A stretch of DNA of 64,000 bases, taken from positions 182,554,944-182,618,943 of the forward strand of contig OZ038378.1 in the NCBI GenBank assembly GCA_964036045.1, given 5' to 3'. The notes beneath the pieces were generated by a model that did not search any database, was not told the DNA's origin, and saw nothing but the letters and a program-made list of their open reading frames with translations. The first letter of the stretch is position 1; the number at the start of each line of letters is the position of its first letter. The stretch comes from Eutreptiella sp. 'Long Island Sound 2002' (taxonomy: Eukaryota > Euglenozoa > Euglenophyceae > Eutreptiales > Eutreptiaceae). A program made the position numbers and the translations under genes. Positions 37,743 to 48,298 of this stretch are shown here, one piece after another.

Positions 37743-40403
37743 TCATGTGCATGGTTGTTCCCCTTGCCGCAGCAGACCCAGCAACCGTGGTGCTGTGATC
37801 TGTACTCGCTCCTTCATATTGTGCGCTACGAACGCGAAGAAGTGGGCTTCTTCATGATCCTCTCGGGTGGTTGCGGTCCAGAGATCTTGGCCGCCTCCAC
37901 TCCCTTCCTCCGCGGTGCCGACCGTGTCCCCCTGGACCTCTCGGTGTTGGCGATCTTCCCGATGACCTCGATGTCCATGGCCCCGTCGATCCTGCACGTG
38001 GGCCTCGTTCTTGGCGTTGAGCTTCAGCTCCACCGTGATGTACTTCATGATCTCGTCCAGGCTCATGCGGGCGAAGATGACCTGCATCCTCAGCGGCTCT
38101 CCGCGTCTCCACTCCGCGTTGTTGAGTCGCATCAGCCTTTGCCCCATGGTGTCGCCGAATACCTTCACGTAGACGGCGTTCTTCAACCCCAACATTCGGC
38201 TAGGCTTGCCGAGGTTTCGCCGGAAAAACTCCATTATTCCGGCGTGGGTGTCCTCCGATGCCATGATCCGTACGGCCACGCGCTTCTTTGCTCTCTTCTT
38301 TTCCTCGTCCTCCACTCTCCTCTTCCAGTGGCCGGGGAGGACGTCCTTCAGCAGGTGTCGGATCTCGCTGGACTCGTTCCAGTCCTCCACCAGCTTGAAG
38401 CTTCTTCCGTACTTGCGGATGTACCGATTCCATTCCCGGACCCTTGCCTCTCCGCGCTCCAGCGGCAGCGGAATGGACCACAAATCCTCCAACTTCTGGT
38501 TGGGGGCGTCCACTCGCTCCTCGTCCTCCAGCCACTGGAGGCAGGCCTGCTCCGTCTGGATCAATCCCTCGCGGATCTGATCCCTGAGCTCCTCCTTCAG
38601 GTCCTGCGCCAGCCTGTGTGGGAATGTCCGACATACCCACTTGTCCCTTGGCGCTCCCTTCATCTCGCCGACGACCTCCTCGGCGAAGTCCTCCCAATCC
38701 AGGATGAAGTCATCCAGGTTGGAGGGGTTGCCATCGTAGTAGGGGATTTTGATTCCCCTGGGGTCGTCAATGCTGATGGCGTCTCCGACGTCCGCAGCCA
38801 CCACTGCACCGAGACGGATACCACCTGTGGCCGGGGGGTGTGAGTACACTCCCCGTACCTCCCTCTCCTCCATGGAGTGCGGTCCAGTTGGGCCTGAACC
38901 CATGGGGTTTGGGATGCGGGAAGGACTTGCTCCACCGCCTGTCCATATCCCCGTATTGGGGTCCTTCACCCACAGGTTTCCGCCTGGATGGCCTCGACCA
39001 TGTCCGTTGCCCCTTCCCATGGTTCGCCCCTGCATGGTATGGATCTCCTCTTCCGCATAAACTGCATGGGCAGTCGTAGTGGTCGGTGGATCCTGGGCGG
39101 CATGGGACATCTGTACCGTCAGGCTCCTCAGGTCTGTGGTTGCGTGCTCTTCCCGCATGGACCCGGCCGGTGCCGTATACTCCCCGAGCATTATTGATTC
39201 GCTGAACATGGGAACAAACGGCAGCGCACCCGGGTCAACACGCGGAGGCGCGTAAGGTGCCTCTGCAGGGCCGCCCATGGGTTTCTCCATGGCGCTCCTG
39301 AGGGTCTTAACCCGCTCCACCAGCTCTGCCGTTGCAGGCCTTGTCGGGAGTTCCGGACCCGAGGCGAGGGGTTGTAACTCCTCTAGCCTTTTCAGGCGTC
39401 CCGACATGTCCTCCACCAGGTGGAGGAGGCTGTCCACCACTCGCTGCTGCTTCTGCAGGGCCATCTCCAGCTTCTCCCGGTACCGGTCCTGCTCCGCTCG
39501 CAGCTCCGCCATGTCTCTCTCCGCTTCCGACTGGTCATCCAGGATCCCAGCGATGTCCTCCTCTAGGCCGTTCTTCTGGTTGTCCAGGCTGTCGAGGTGC
39601 TGCACAATGGCGTCCATCCCCATCTTTGGGTACTTGCCGATGAGGAAGGATACGTGCTCGCAATGGCACTCAACTTGCTTTCCACCCGATCCGGCGCATC
39701 CCACGGTGCCCAGCGCCTCGGAATCCTCCGCCATGGGTGTGTCGCCCATGTCATCCCGCTTTGGCTCCGTGTGCCGGGCCACAGGCGCCGTTCTGGCTCT
39801 TGTGGGCATCTCCAACGCCTCGGCGTCATGCTCCAGGCTGGGTTCGGGGGCCGTGTGCGCCCTTGTGGGCGGTATGGCCATCTCCCCCAAGTCCGAAGGG
39901 AAAGCGGTCCGATAGCCATCGGAATGCCCCTCGGAATTTGCAGCTGACCACAGCCTGACCGAGCTGGGAACCATCTCCATCGCCCTGGCTTCCGCCGCGG
40001 GTATTGGGGACCCGCGCTTCCGGTAACGCCGGGCCCTGCCGTTGCTGCCAGTCTCCTCCAACTCCTCCGCAGCGGAGCGGAGATTGCAAGCCTTGTGGCA
40101 TTGCCTTTCACACATGGAGGCCAGGTCCTCCATGTCTAGCCCATGTCCTGCAAGGGCTCTCCGTCCTGAGCGTCTTCGCTCTTCTCGGCATTCAAAGTCC
40201 GGCGTCGACTCCATGGACTCAACGATCTGCACCCGGGGCGTCCTTGGGCAGGGCTCATGAGGGCCCAAGTCCCCGGTGCGGCGGTAGGGGGCAGGTACTC
40301 CTCTGCTACCGTAAAGAAGGTCCCTACCAGGACCGGCCCCTGCTGTACCCCTTCCACCATTTCCTGTCACTCCTATGGTCTTGCTTCTCACCAGGTTCTG
40401 CAT
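37743..40403 (-). CDS. gag: A2 Gag polyprotein
   Basis: An 886-codon reverse-strand frame from an ATG at 40403, which lies inside the 5' LTR, as in element B. The N-terminal half is low-complexity with Glu/Arg-rich coiled-coil stretches (~39560-39380). The capsid-like region runs from PYYDGNPSNLDDF (~38740) to ~38030. After ~37830 the frame is wrong: a zinc-knuckle-like CWVCCGKGNNHAHDHRPC is encoded at ~37785-37730 in the frame used by the protease. Gag's own start is uncertain because internal ATGs exist. Confidence 0.75.
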   Translation of the reverse strand: MQNLVRSKTIGVTGNGGRGTAGAGPGRDLLYGSRGVPAPYRRTGDLGPHEPCPRTPRVQIVESMESTPDFECREERRRSGRRALAGHGLDMEDLASMCERQCHKACNLRSAAEELEETGSNGRARRYRKRGSPIPAAEARAMEMVPSSVRLWSAANSEGHSDGYRTAFPSDLGEMAIPPTRAHTAPEPSLEHDAEALEMPTRARTAPVARHTEPKRDDMGDTPMAEDSEALGTVGCAGSGGKQVECHCEHVSFLIGKYPKMGMDAIVQHLDSLDNQKNGLEEDIAGILDDQSEAERDMAELRAEQDRYREKLEMALQKQQRVVDSLLHLVEDMSGRLKRLEELQPLASGPELPTRPATAELVERVKTLRSAMEKPMGGPAEAPYAPPRVDPGALPFVPMFSESIMLGEYTAPAGSMREEHATTDLRSLTVQMSHAAQDPPTTTTAHAVYAEEEIHTMQGRTMGRGNGHGRGHPGGNLWVKDPNTGIWTGGGASPSRIPNPMGSGPTGPHSMEEREVRGVYSHPPATGGIRLGAVVAADVGDAISIDDPRGIKIPYYDGNPSNLDDFILDWEDFAEEVVGEMKGAPRDKWVCRTFPHRLAQDLKEELRDQIREGLIQTEQACLQWLEDEERVDAPNQKLEDLWSIPLPLERGEARVREWNRYIRKYGRSFKLVEDWNESSEIRHLLKDVLPGHWKRRVEDEEKKRAKKRVAVRIMASEDTHAGIMEFFRRNLGKPSRMLGLKNAVYVKVFGDTMGQRLMRLNNAEWRRGEPLRMQVIFARMSLDEIMKYITVELKLNAKNEAHVQDRRGHGHRGHREDRQHREVQGDTVGTAEEGSGGGQDLWTATTREDHEEAHFFAFVAHNMKERVQITAPRLLGLLRQGEQPCT
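40300..40311 (-). other. Primer-binding site of A2
   Basis: On the reverse strand, CGGTAGCAGAGG abuts the 5' LTR. Eleven of twelve bases match the element B site, again pointing to initiator tRNA-Met. Confidence 0.7.
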
Positions 40404-42753
40404 GATCTTGCCCTATCCTGCACAGTTTCCCACAAAAATAGTAAAATATGGCTCCTTCACACAAGTCCTGATCCCTTGCAATAACCAACTCCCAAGTACA
40501 ATAGCTCCAATCCAAATAATCCACACTGAGGGCTTCCAAGGGTGTTTGAGGTCCCGCGTTGACACTCAACAACTCCTTTTAACAAGCCGGTCGTCTCACG
40601 GTGCACACAGAGACAAGGGCGTTGGGCATGTCCATAGAATTGCACCAATAGAATAATGGAAAAAGAAGCCCTGAAATTGGCATATGAACACAAATCAAGC
40701 ACAATTGGGAAAAGATGGAATCATACACAATCACAGCCATAGACCCCTCGTTCCCTGGACTCAGGACCTTCCCTTGACTCACCAACATATTGCCCTGAAC
40801 CAAGTCAAATAAGATGGCTGAATGCCATGTGCCAAAAGCCACTACACAAACCCCAAAAATGTGTTCCTCCCAAGCCTCTAAATCCTAGCCCAATAGGAAA
40901 GGTGGCGTGTCATGGCCTAGAGTGGCACTCAGGACCATGCCCTACCCTGACATAACTTTGGTTGGACTTGGAGTCGATTGGGCTTGGGGAATTGCCCCAT
41001 GAAGATGGCCTCACAACATAGCAAGATCAGGCAAATCACACCATAATGCCCAAAATTCAATTATATACTCAAAAATGCATACGGCAAATGTTCAAATGCT
41101 CCATGCATGTGTCAAACCGGAAAATAATATACGAGGGTGACATAGACCAAATGTCCATGCCCAAGAATATCCCAACATTGACTCCCAAACCACTCCGGTT
41201 ATGTACATGACATGCTTCACAAGTCAACTCATCAATTCGAGACCAATTTTTGTGAGGCCTCGTGTGCCACGCCAAAGTGACCACGTGATCCGGCATATGG
41301 TGAGGTGCAACACTGAAGCATATGCCAACATATGAGCAACATACCATAGTTCACGAATCTCTAGGCACTTTACTGTTAGCCGACCAGTTGAGCACATAAA
41401 ATACAAAAATGAGCATAAAATGAGATCAAGAACATGCAAATATTGCCAAATTCATGATAATCACAATAGTATATAACCTCGCTCACCCATGGTATCAACA
41501 TATGGTTCAAAACACAGTTGCTTGGGACCATTTGCAAACAATCCCCCCACTTGGATCCCCACATGGACGCATAGGGACACCTTCGAACCTCCTCACGATA
41601 CGCACCATGAAAATGGGAGAATTGATAGTGGCGCTTGTGGGTCCCTCCGTGAGCCTTCCCACGTGCACTATATGTGCGGTAGACTTAGTCTAGCGCTATG
41701 GAGCTCACCATTCTGACATGGGCGAAGCCCTTGGCACATATGACTCCATATATCTTCCTACAAACGGAGATACATAACATGGGCGTGAGCATAGCGCACA
41801 TACCATCCATATAACACATACCCTTAAAAGTGGCTCCCACCATGGTATGCCATGCCCCTCCATGGACATAACTTCACGTTAAAAATACGTAGGAACCCAA
41901 GGAAAGTTTCTATGCAACACCAACACTCATGCGGTACACTCGAAAGTCGCATTAAAATATTCGGTTGCATGGTCCAAGAGTTATGAACCACTTTCTACCC
42001 TCTTGACTATTATCCCTTGCTACACCGCGCATGTGTACACATCAAAGGCGTTTGACGCTTCCTAAATTAAGTTGAGACCAAGGCGATTCCAGCCCATATC
42101 TCAAAATTGTAACTCCTCGCATTGAGCCGGAGATACGACCTTTCAAAGTGGCCTCACGAATCAATTTTGTTTCGCCTATATCTCCAAGAAAAATGAAGGA
42201 GACAACAAAAGAAAGGTTGATTCGTGATCGGGGAAAAATGTAGGACCACTCGACATGCGTCATATCAAGTGCGGCGACCTCGAAGTCGACAATCGGATTC
42301 TGAATGTCTGAAAAAATCGGATTAATTTTGCGAGTGTATAACATGAAAATTGCGGAAGCAACGAACCCTTTTCTGAGGAAATCTGACCCTTCATCGGCGT
42401 TTCCGCTAAAATATCTGGAAATAACAATTAACCAATCGGTTACCGCAAAATCGCGAGCCAACTGACAGTCGCCGATACATTGACAATCAGAACGGATAGC
42501 TGAAAAATTACGGAAACATTATGATAAAAAAACCCTGTTGATTCCTGATATTTTGATATAGAAATCTCAGCCGGCGTCGCCTCGGTATTGCATATGGCCG
42601 CTCATAGCTGGAATGGCCAAGCCTATCACACTATCACATCAGGTTAGGTCAGGTGGATGGGAGAGTATGATATCAGCCAATGGCGGCTTGCCGGCCCATA
42701 CATACACACCCCAAGTGACCCAAAGATGGCCACGGGGGTCCGAACCGGCTTCA
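40312..42753 (-). repeat. 5' LTR of A2 (2.44 kb)
   Basis: On the reverse strand it starts TGAAGCCGGTTCGG at 42753 and ends CTTCTTTA at 40312. It pairs with 29530-31974. Confidence 0.93.
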
Positions 42754-42757
42754 TCAT
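42754..42757 (+). repeat. Target-site duplication of A2, right copy
   Basis: TCAT, paired with 29526-29529. Confidence 0.7.
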
Positions 42758-42949
42758 GTTCCGTTCCGCGGTGTTGGCGGCCCCTTGTTCTTCGTGTGTT
42801 CTTTGGCGGTGTCCACATTTTCGTCGGCGTTGGCGGCCTATAGAAAGTGAGAAAGGAGAAAGGGGTGGTTCTCGTGGCGGTTACTTGGTCGGTGGCTGCG
42901 TTGGCGCCGCGGTTCGCTTGCGTCTCAATAGATTCGGCCCGCCTCGCTC
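42758..42949. repeat. Degenerate repeat DNA right of A2
   Basis: This continues the unit interrupted by A2. The GGCGGCCTATAGAAAG junction (~42832) and CTCGTGGCGGTTACTTGG match 29168 and 44646. No gene is seen. Confidence 0.5.
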
Positions 42950-43665
42950 CCCTGTCGCCATCCTGTCGCCTCCCTGTCGCCTCCCTGTCGCTTTTTTGGC
43001 ACTTTTGGCCCCCTGTCGCTCCCCTGTAGCTTGCCTGTTGCTTCCCTGTTGCTCTCCTGTCGCTCTCCTGTCGCTCCCCTGTCGCTTCCCTGTCGCATTC
43101 CTGCCGTCCTCCTGTCGCCATCCTGTCGCTTCTCGTTGCTTCCTGTTGTGTCCTGTCGCCATGCTACTTTTTGCCTGGCGCCTTCCTGTGGCTCTCCTGT
43201 CGCCCTCCTGTCGTTCTTTCCTGTCGCTCTCCTGTCGCTACTTCCTGTTGCCTCCCTGTCGCCCTCCTGTCGCTTGCCTGTCGTCTTCCTGTCGCCGCCC
43301 TGTCGCCTCCCTTTTGCCTCCCTGTGGCTTCCCTGTCGCCCAATGTGGTAACCTGTCGCTCTCCTGTTGCTTGCCTGTCGCTTGCCTGTTGCTTGCCTGC
43401 CGCCTTCCTGTCGCCACCCTGTCGCCTTCTTGTTGCCTCCCTGTCGCTTCCCTGTCGCCCAACGTGGTACCCTGTCGCTCTCCTGTCGCTTGCCTGTCGC
43501 TGGCCTGTTGCTTGCCTGTCGCCTTCCTGTCGCCTCCCTGTCGCCTCCCTGTCGCCTCCCTGTCGCCTCCCTGTCGCCCAACGTGGTAACCTGTCGCTCT
43601 CCTGTCGCTTGCCTATCGCTTGCCTGTCGCTTGCCTATCGCCTTTCTGTTGCCTCCCTGTCACAA
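42950..43665. repeat. 11 bp minisatellite, block 1
   Basis: The unit CTCCCTGTCGC is tandemly repeated with substitutions. A larger ~119 bp period is overlaid, marked by CAACGTGGTA at 43341 (CAATGTGGTA), 43460 and 43579. Because 3 x 11 bases make 11 codons, both strands stay open: the reverse strand reads Gly/Asp/Arg/Gln-rich repeats and the forward strand Leu/Ser/Pro/Cys-rich ones. I regard these frames as by-products. Confidence 0.9.
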
Positions 43666-43879
43666 AGCAAAGAAATTTTTCTGTTGAAAGACAATGGAGT
43701 GTAATGATTCCAAAAAAGATTAAAATTCACCAAACGCTAAAAATCTGTCCCTGAAACAATGAAATGACATCTTAACAAGAATCCAAATAAATGTTAAACA
43801 TTGGTTCTCATTGTCGTCACATACATCCACCTATATAAAAATCCATGTACTATTTTGTCTCACTTGTTGTCTCCCACAA
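43666..43879. other. AT-rich spacer inside the minisatellite
   Basis: About 200 bp without repeats or a gene separates the two minisatellite blocks. Confidence 0.6.
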
Positions 43880-44340
43880 GCCTATCGCTCTCCTGTCGCA
43901 CCCCTGTCGCCTTCCTGTCGCCTTTCTGTCGCCTTCCTGTCGCAAAGAAAAGCCCTGCCGCTCTCCTGTTGCTCTCCTGTCGCTCTCCTGTCGCTCTCCT
44001 GTCGCTTTCTCCTGTCGCTTCCCTGTCGCTTCCCTGTCGCCGCTAGCCCTGTTCCCCTCCCGTCGTCTTCCTTTCGCTTTCCTGTCGCTTATCCTGTCGC
44101 TATGTCTTGTTTCCTGTCGCTTCCCTGTCGTCTCCCTGTCGCCACCCTGTCGCCGCGCTGTCGCCCTCCTGTCACCCTCCTGTCGCAGCTCTCCTGTTGC
44201 CTTCCTGTCGCCTGCCTGTCACTTCCTGTCGCTTTCCTGCCGCTTTCCTGCCGCTTTCCTGTCGTCTTCCTGTCGCCACCCTGTCGTCTTCCTGTCGCCA
44301 CCCTGTCGCCTTCCTGTCGCTCCCTGCCGCATTTCACCGT
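43880..44340. repeat. 11 bp minisatellite, block 2
   Basis: The same CTGTCGC-based units resume with more length variation (10-12 bp) and ends near the TTTCACCGTCGCC at 44331. Confidence 0.88.
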
Positions 44341-45590
44341 CGCCTGCCTCGCGTGGCCCGAATCTCATTAGCGGCGGTCCTTGTTGTGTACTTTCATACA
44401 TCCATACCTTTTGGAGCTTGCGGCGGCAGCCTAGGACGTTTGTCGGACCCTTGCGTGTGCAGGCATACCTCTTGCTCCTCTTGTGCCCTTGGGTTTGTGG
44501 TATGTGTGTTTTGTGGCGGTGGTGCGCTCTCCGGTGGCGTGTGGTTCCCTTCTTTCGGTTACTTGTGGGTGTCCCTCATACCATGCCTCTTTCCGTGCGG
44601 GCGGCCTAGAGTATAGAAAGCATAGAAAGCATACGTGGATGGTTGGGCGGCGGCGTGGTGCTCGTGGCGGTTGTTTGTTCGGTGGGGGGTACGTCTCCTT
44701 GTTTATACCTTGTTTTGCTTGCGGCGGCTCACACGGCGCGTGTGTGCATGGGCATACCTCGTGGCCGCTTAGCGCCCGCGGGCACTGTTGCGTGTGTTTC
44801 TTGGTGTGGTGTGCCTTTCTCTGTTTTTCCGTGTGGCGCTTTATGTTTTGGGGGGTCTTGATGCTTTCAGGCACCTTGCTTGTCTCATGGCGTCCTCGTC
44901 CTATGCGTGCGGGGGATGATAGCGGGCATGCTCTCTTGTTGCTGGTGGCGCGGCCGTTGTGCCCTTTCCCTCGTGCGGTGCGCACCACGGCTCCCTTTCT
45001 TCGTGAGGCAGCGTGGCGTATCGTGTAACATACTTGTTTCGGCGGCCGGCATGTTCTCGTGGCGTCTACCCTATGTTGTCTTGTTGTTTTGCTTTTCTTG
45101 TTGGCGTTGGGGCGGCGGCGTGGTGCTCGTGGCGGTTGTTTGTTCGGTGGCGGGTACGTCTCCTTGTTTATACCTTGTTGTGCTTGCGGCGGCTCACACG
45201 GCGCGTGCGTGCATGGGCATACCTCGTGGCCGCTCGGCGCCTGCGGGCACTCTTGCGTGTTTTTCATGGTGTGGTGTGCCTTTCTCTGTTTTTCCGTGTG
45301 GCGCTTTGTGTTTGGGAGGTCTCTTCCCCTTGATGCTTTCACACACCTTGCTTGTCACATGGCGTCCTCGTCCTATGCGTGCGGGGGATGATAGCAGGCG
45401 TGCTCTCTTGTTGGTGGTGGCGCGGCCGTTGTGCCCTTTCCCTCGTGCGTTGCGCACGACGGCTCCCTTTCCTCGTGTGGCAGCGTGGCGTATCGTGTAA
45501 CATACTTGTTTCGGCGGCCGGCATGTTCTCGTGGCTTCTACCCTATGTTGTCTTTTTTTTTCTTGTCTTGTTGGTGTTGGGGCGCGCACA
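44341..45590. repeat. ~465 bp tandem repeat units
   Basis: Two clear copies start GGCGGCGGCGTGGTGCTCGT at 44646 and 45111. A more diverged unit precedes them (44341-44645), resembling 29240-29529. 465 is a multiple of 3, so a reverse-strand frame (44431-45342) repeats in phase and reads Lys/Arg/His/Pro-rich sequence. It has no domain and I do not call it a gene. Confidence 0.75.
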
Positions 45591-46570
45591 AGTCCTCTGC
45601 TCCTACTGCATGCACTTTGCTAACTGTTTTGGGGCACGCAACGTTCAGCTTTCCCGTCTTGGCGACTCTTGTGTTCGTGGTTTTCTGTGAGTGTCCTATC
45701 ATTTTCGACCTCGCCAAACAGCGGCGTGAAAATTTATGGGGGGTTTCTGAGGTCGGAAAAAGCGATTTTTCCATCTATTTTTGCTGGCTGTACCTCTTTT
45801 TCTTAGTTTTTTTTCCTCTGCTGCGATCGCTCGCGACCCACCAGCAGCCACCACATCTCAATGATCCCTCTAGTACGTAGGGCTTTTGCCGTCTTCCCCC
45901 AAGGATGGGCGCCAGCACAGAAATTGGGCGCCATAGGAGTGGTAATAGTACCTGATTAGGACCTTCTGTCCGACGTCGGCGAAGCCCGGTCTCCGGGAGC
46001 CACGCCGGGGAGAGAAGTGAGACACACACAGACATACGTAGCACACTTAGGGGTATGGTAAACCCTGTAAGGAAGGGTAGAACCCCATGGGTCTGGACCA
46101 GTCAGGGGTCCTAACTGTGGGCTCGCTTGTCCCCAAGGAGGGGAGACACACCTTGCCTCATAACACCTTGCTTGTCATTCCCCCCTGGAGTAGTATGCCA
46201 CCGTTCTTCGTTGGCTCCCGAAGGTCATTACATTAGGGCAGTTCCCGTGCAAAACATGGTCAACAAGGCATACACTCGCTGCGTGGCTGCAAACCTGATA
46301 AGCGGCCACCTGGTTCACGCTGGAAACCATGGGCATGGGACTGCAGGGCACAGACAGGGTAAGTGCAGCGCTCTGAAAGCAGTGGTCTGAGGAAAATCAG
46401 TGGCCTTCGGCCAGGGTGTGGTTGTCACGGGGGGCTAACGGTCCTGTCCTGCGATGCAATGCGGGGCAACTGTGACAAGTGCTCACACACACACACGCAG
46501 ACACATCTGCACAAGAGTGCTCACTGCCTCTGTAAGGTTAGAACACAGTCAGTAGACTGACACAGTGAAA
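45591..46570. other. Non-coding region downstream of element C integrase
   Basis: No gene is visible. On the reverse strand a purine run CCAGGGGGGAA followed by TGACAAGC (~46195-46171) could be a polypurine tract and LTR start for element C, and TGGCGCCC boxes occur at ~45937 and ~45916. No matching copy of this stretch appears near the C 5' end, so an LTR cannot be confirmed. A CA microsatellite lies near 46485. Confidence 0.45.
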
Positions 46571-48073
46571 TTAGTTTTTCTTTTTACGCTGGGACAGAGT
46601 TTCAGCACGGGTTAGTAGCTGCCCCTCGTTGTTCTCAACGAGGTAGGAGCGGAAGATGGAGTTGATACTCCCCTCTGGTTGTATAAAGGCGGACATGGGT
46701 TCCCAGGTCGCCTCAGATAGCCCAGAGCCATCCCACAGGGTTAGGAATTTCCAGCCCTGTTTATACTCGTGGCGAGCAATACCTGCAACCACGTAGTAAC
46801 CATCGACTGCCATCTCATCGGCAGTCATCTCTTCGAGTTCGTCTGCCTCCTCTGGGCTGGCAGCGTTCTCTAGGTCATTACGCTCGATCTCACTGTCGCT
46901 GAGGCGCCACTCATCCGAGGACAAATCGTCAGGGGAGTGATAGTGCCTCAATTGTTTAGGTGCACAAAGCAGTTCACCACCTAGACGTGGACTGCACCTG
47001 ACATGGATCCTGGATCCATCTATCCTGATGATACAATAGGGTCCAAAATAAGGGTCCTGTAGGCAGTTACGTGGCCAGGAGGGTAGGCGTGAATGGTGTA
47101 CCAAAACAAGGTCACCAACCTTGAAGCTGGCAGGTCGCCGTAGGCGATTCCGCTGGCTCAGTTCACGGTCACGGATGTGTCTCAGGTTAGTACCAGCCTG
47201 GTTAGCCATAGACTGCTTGTGTTCCAGCCAATCCCCAACAGGGCTCTTGAAGTCCTCAGGAAAGGGGGTTTTGAAGAACCAAGCAGGTCGTCCTCCATGG
47301 AACAGTTCGTGGGGGGTGAAACCCGTAGAAGAGCTCCTCTGTGAGTTCATGGTCAGCACTGCCCAGGGCACTAGGCGTACCCAGTCCTTGGTGCGCTCCT
47401 GTTTCATCAGGATTCTCAAGTTTTGTTCCACCACACGGTTTTGTCTCTCACAAAGAGGGTTAGACGTGTTGGTAGGGGGCACACCTGTGGTTACCTCCAC
47501 GTTGAGGGCACTGCGGATGCGTACATCCTCATCAGAGTGCACCTGCTTAGGTGCCCCATAGGGTTCGAACCATTGTTCGACCAACATTTTCACAGTCTGC
47601 TCACCTGTGATTTTCTTACTGCAAGGGAACACACGGGTGAAGCGAGACAGGCCACAGGTGACCACTAGGCAACTATCATAGCCGCCGAAGCGTGGTAGGC
47701 CGAGGATGAAATCCACATAGAGAAGAGAGTTAGTACAATAGGGTATGGATAAGCTGGAAATCAGTCCCCTATCCCTACTGTCGCTCTGCTTGCTGGCATG
47801 ACAGCCACAAGCATCCACAATGGTCTGCATACGCGACCTCAGTTCAGTCAGGGTTAGAATAGAGTAGAAACACTCGCGGATGAAATCCACTGAGCGAGTA
47901 GCGCCAGTGTGACCTGAGCTGAGATGGGACCACTGTAGGCACCCATCAAGTCGGGCCTCAGGTACAACAATACGGTCCTCGTAGAAGAGGTACTGGTTGT
48001 TTTTATACCACTGGTGCCCGTCAATGACACGGGGTTCGAGACCAGTGCTGAGGGTCTGGAGAATTTCTTTATA
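46571..48073 (-). pseudogene. pol: Element C integrase and chromodomain
   Basis: The reverse-strand frame is open from just after TAG 48074. It has a poorly preserved zinc region (HLSSGHTGATRS, then DACGCHASK), then the integrase core: Asp in LYVDFILGLPRFGG, Asp in VHSDEDVRIRS and Glu in NPLCERQNRVV. A basic C-terminal domain (FKVGDLVLVHHSRLPSWPRN) follows. The end carries an acidic stretch and a chromodomain-like module, YVVAGIARHEYKQGWKFL with ATWEPMSAFI, near 46800-46680. All catalytic residues are present. Confidence 0.8.
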
Positions 48074-48298
48074 CTATGACTGATAGTCGGTTAGGCTCCA
48101 ACCCTCCAGGATTCCAGCAGTGCGCATGGACAGGTCAACCTGGACATCCATACGCTGGAAAGCCTCTTTGGCGAGCGCCTCAGAGCTCTCACCTATAAGC
48201 GCATCGAAGTTATTGCGCGATATATAGTCAGACAGTTCTTTTTTATACCAGGGGTATGATGAATCTTGAGCCTGAACTGGCTCAGGTAAGTCCACCAC
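48074..48298 (-). pseudogene. pol: Element C linker between RNase H and integrase
   Basis: The RT frame (48193-49611) ends in a wrong frame after GIKK. The genuine continuation ELSDYISRNNFDALIG is in this frame, shifted one base at a T6 run near 48240. It runs to TAG 48074-48076, after which the same frame continues into the integrase. A homopolymer indel is the simplest cause. Confidence 0.65.

Larger units (their letters stand above)
29530..42753 (-). mobile_element. Ty3/gypsy chromodomain element A2 (13.2 kb), frame-broken
   Basis: This full-length minus-strand element has long LTRs (29530-31974, 40312-42753), a primer-binding site, a polypurine tract and a 4 bp target repeat TCAT. Coding order from high to low coordinates is Gag, zinc knuckle, protease, methyltransferase-like domain, linker, RT, RNase H, integrase, chromodomain. 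The frame changes near 37830, 36810, 36030, 35550 and 33280, and an in-frame TAG lies at 37706-37708, so this copy cannot make an intact Pol. The 5' and 3' LTRs are closely similar with scattered substitutions. Confidence 0.92.

Noticed and set aside
42950-44340. Possible CRISPR-like array
   Set aside because: The units are 11 bp and directly adjoining, without spacers, in a eukaryotic context. It is a minisatellite.
44431-45342. A 303-codon Lys/Arg/His-rich reverse frame
   Set aside because: It is explained by a 465 bp tandem duplication with a period divisible by 3; no domain or conserved start is seen.
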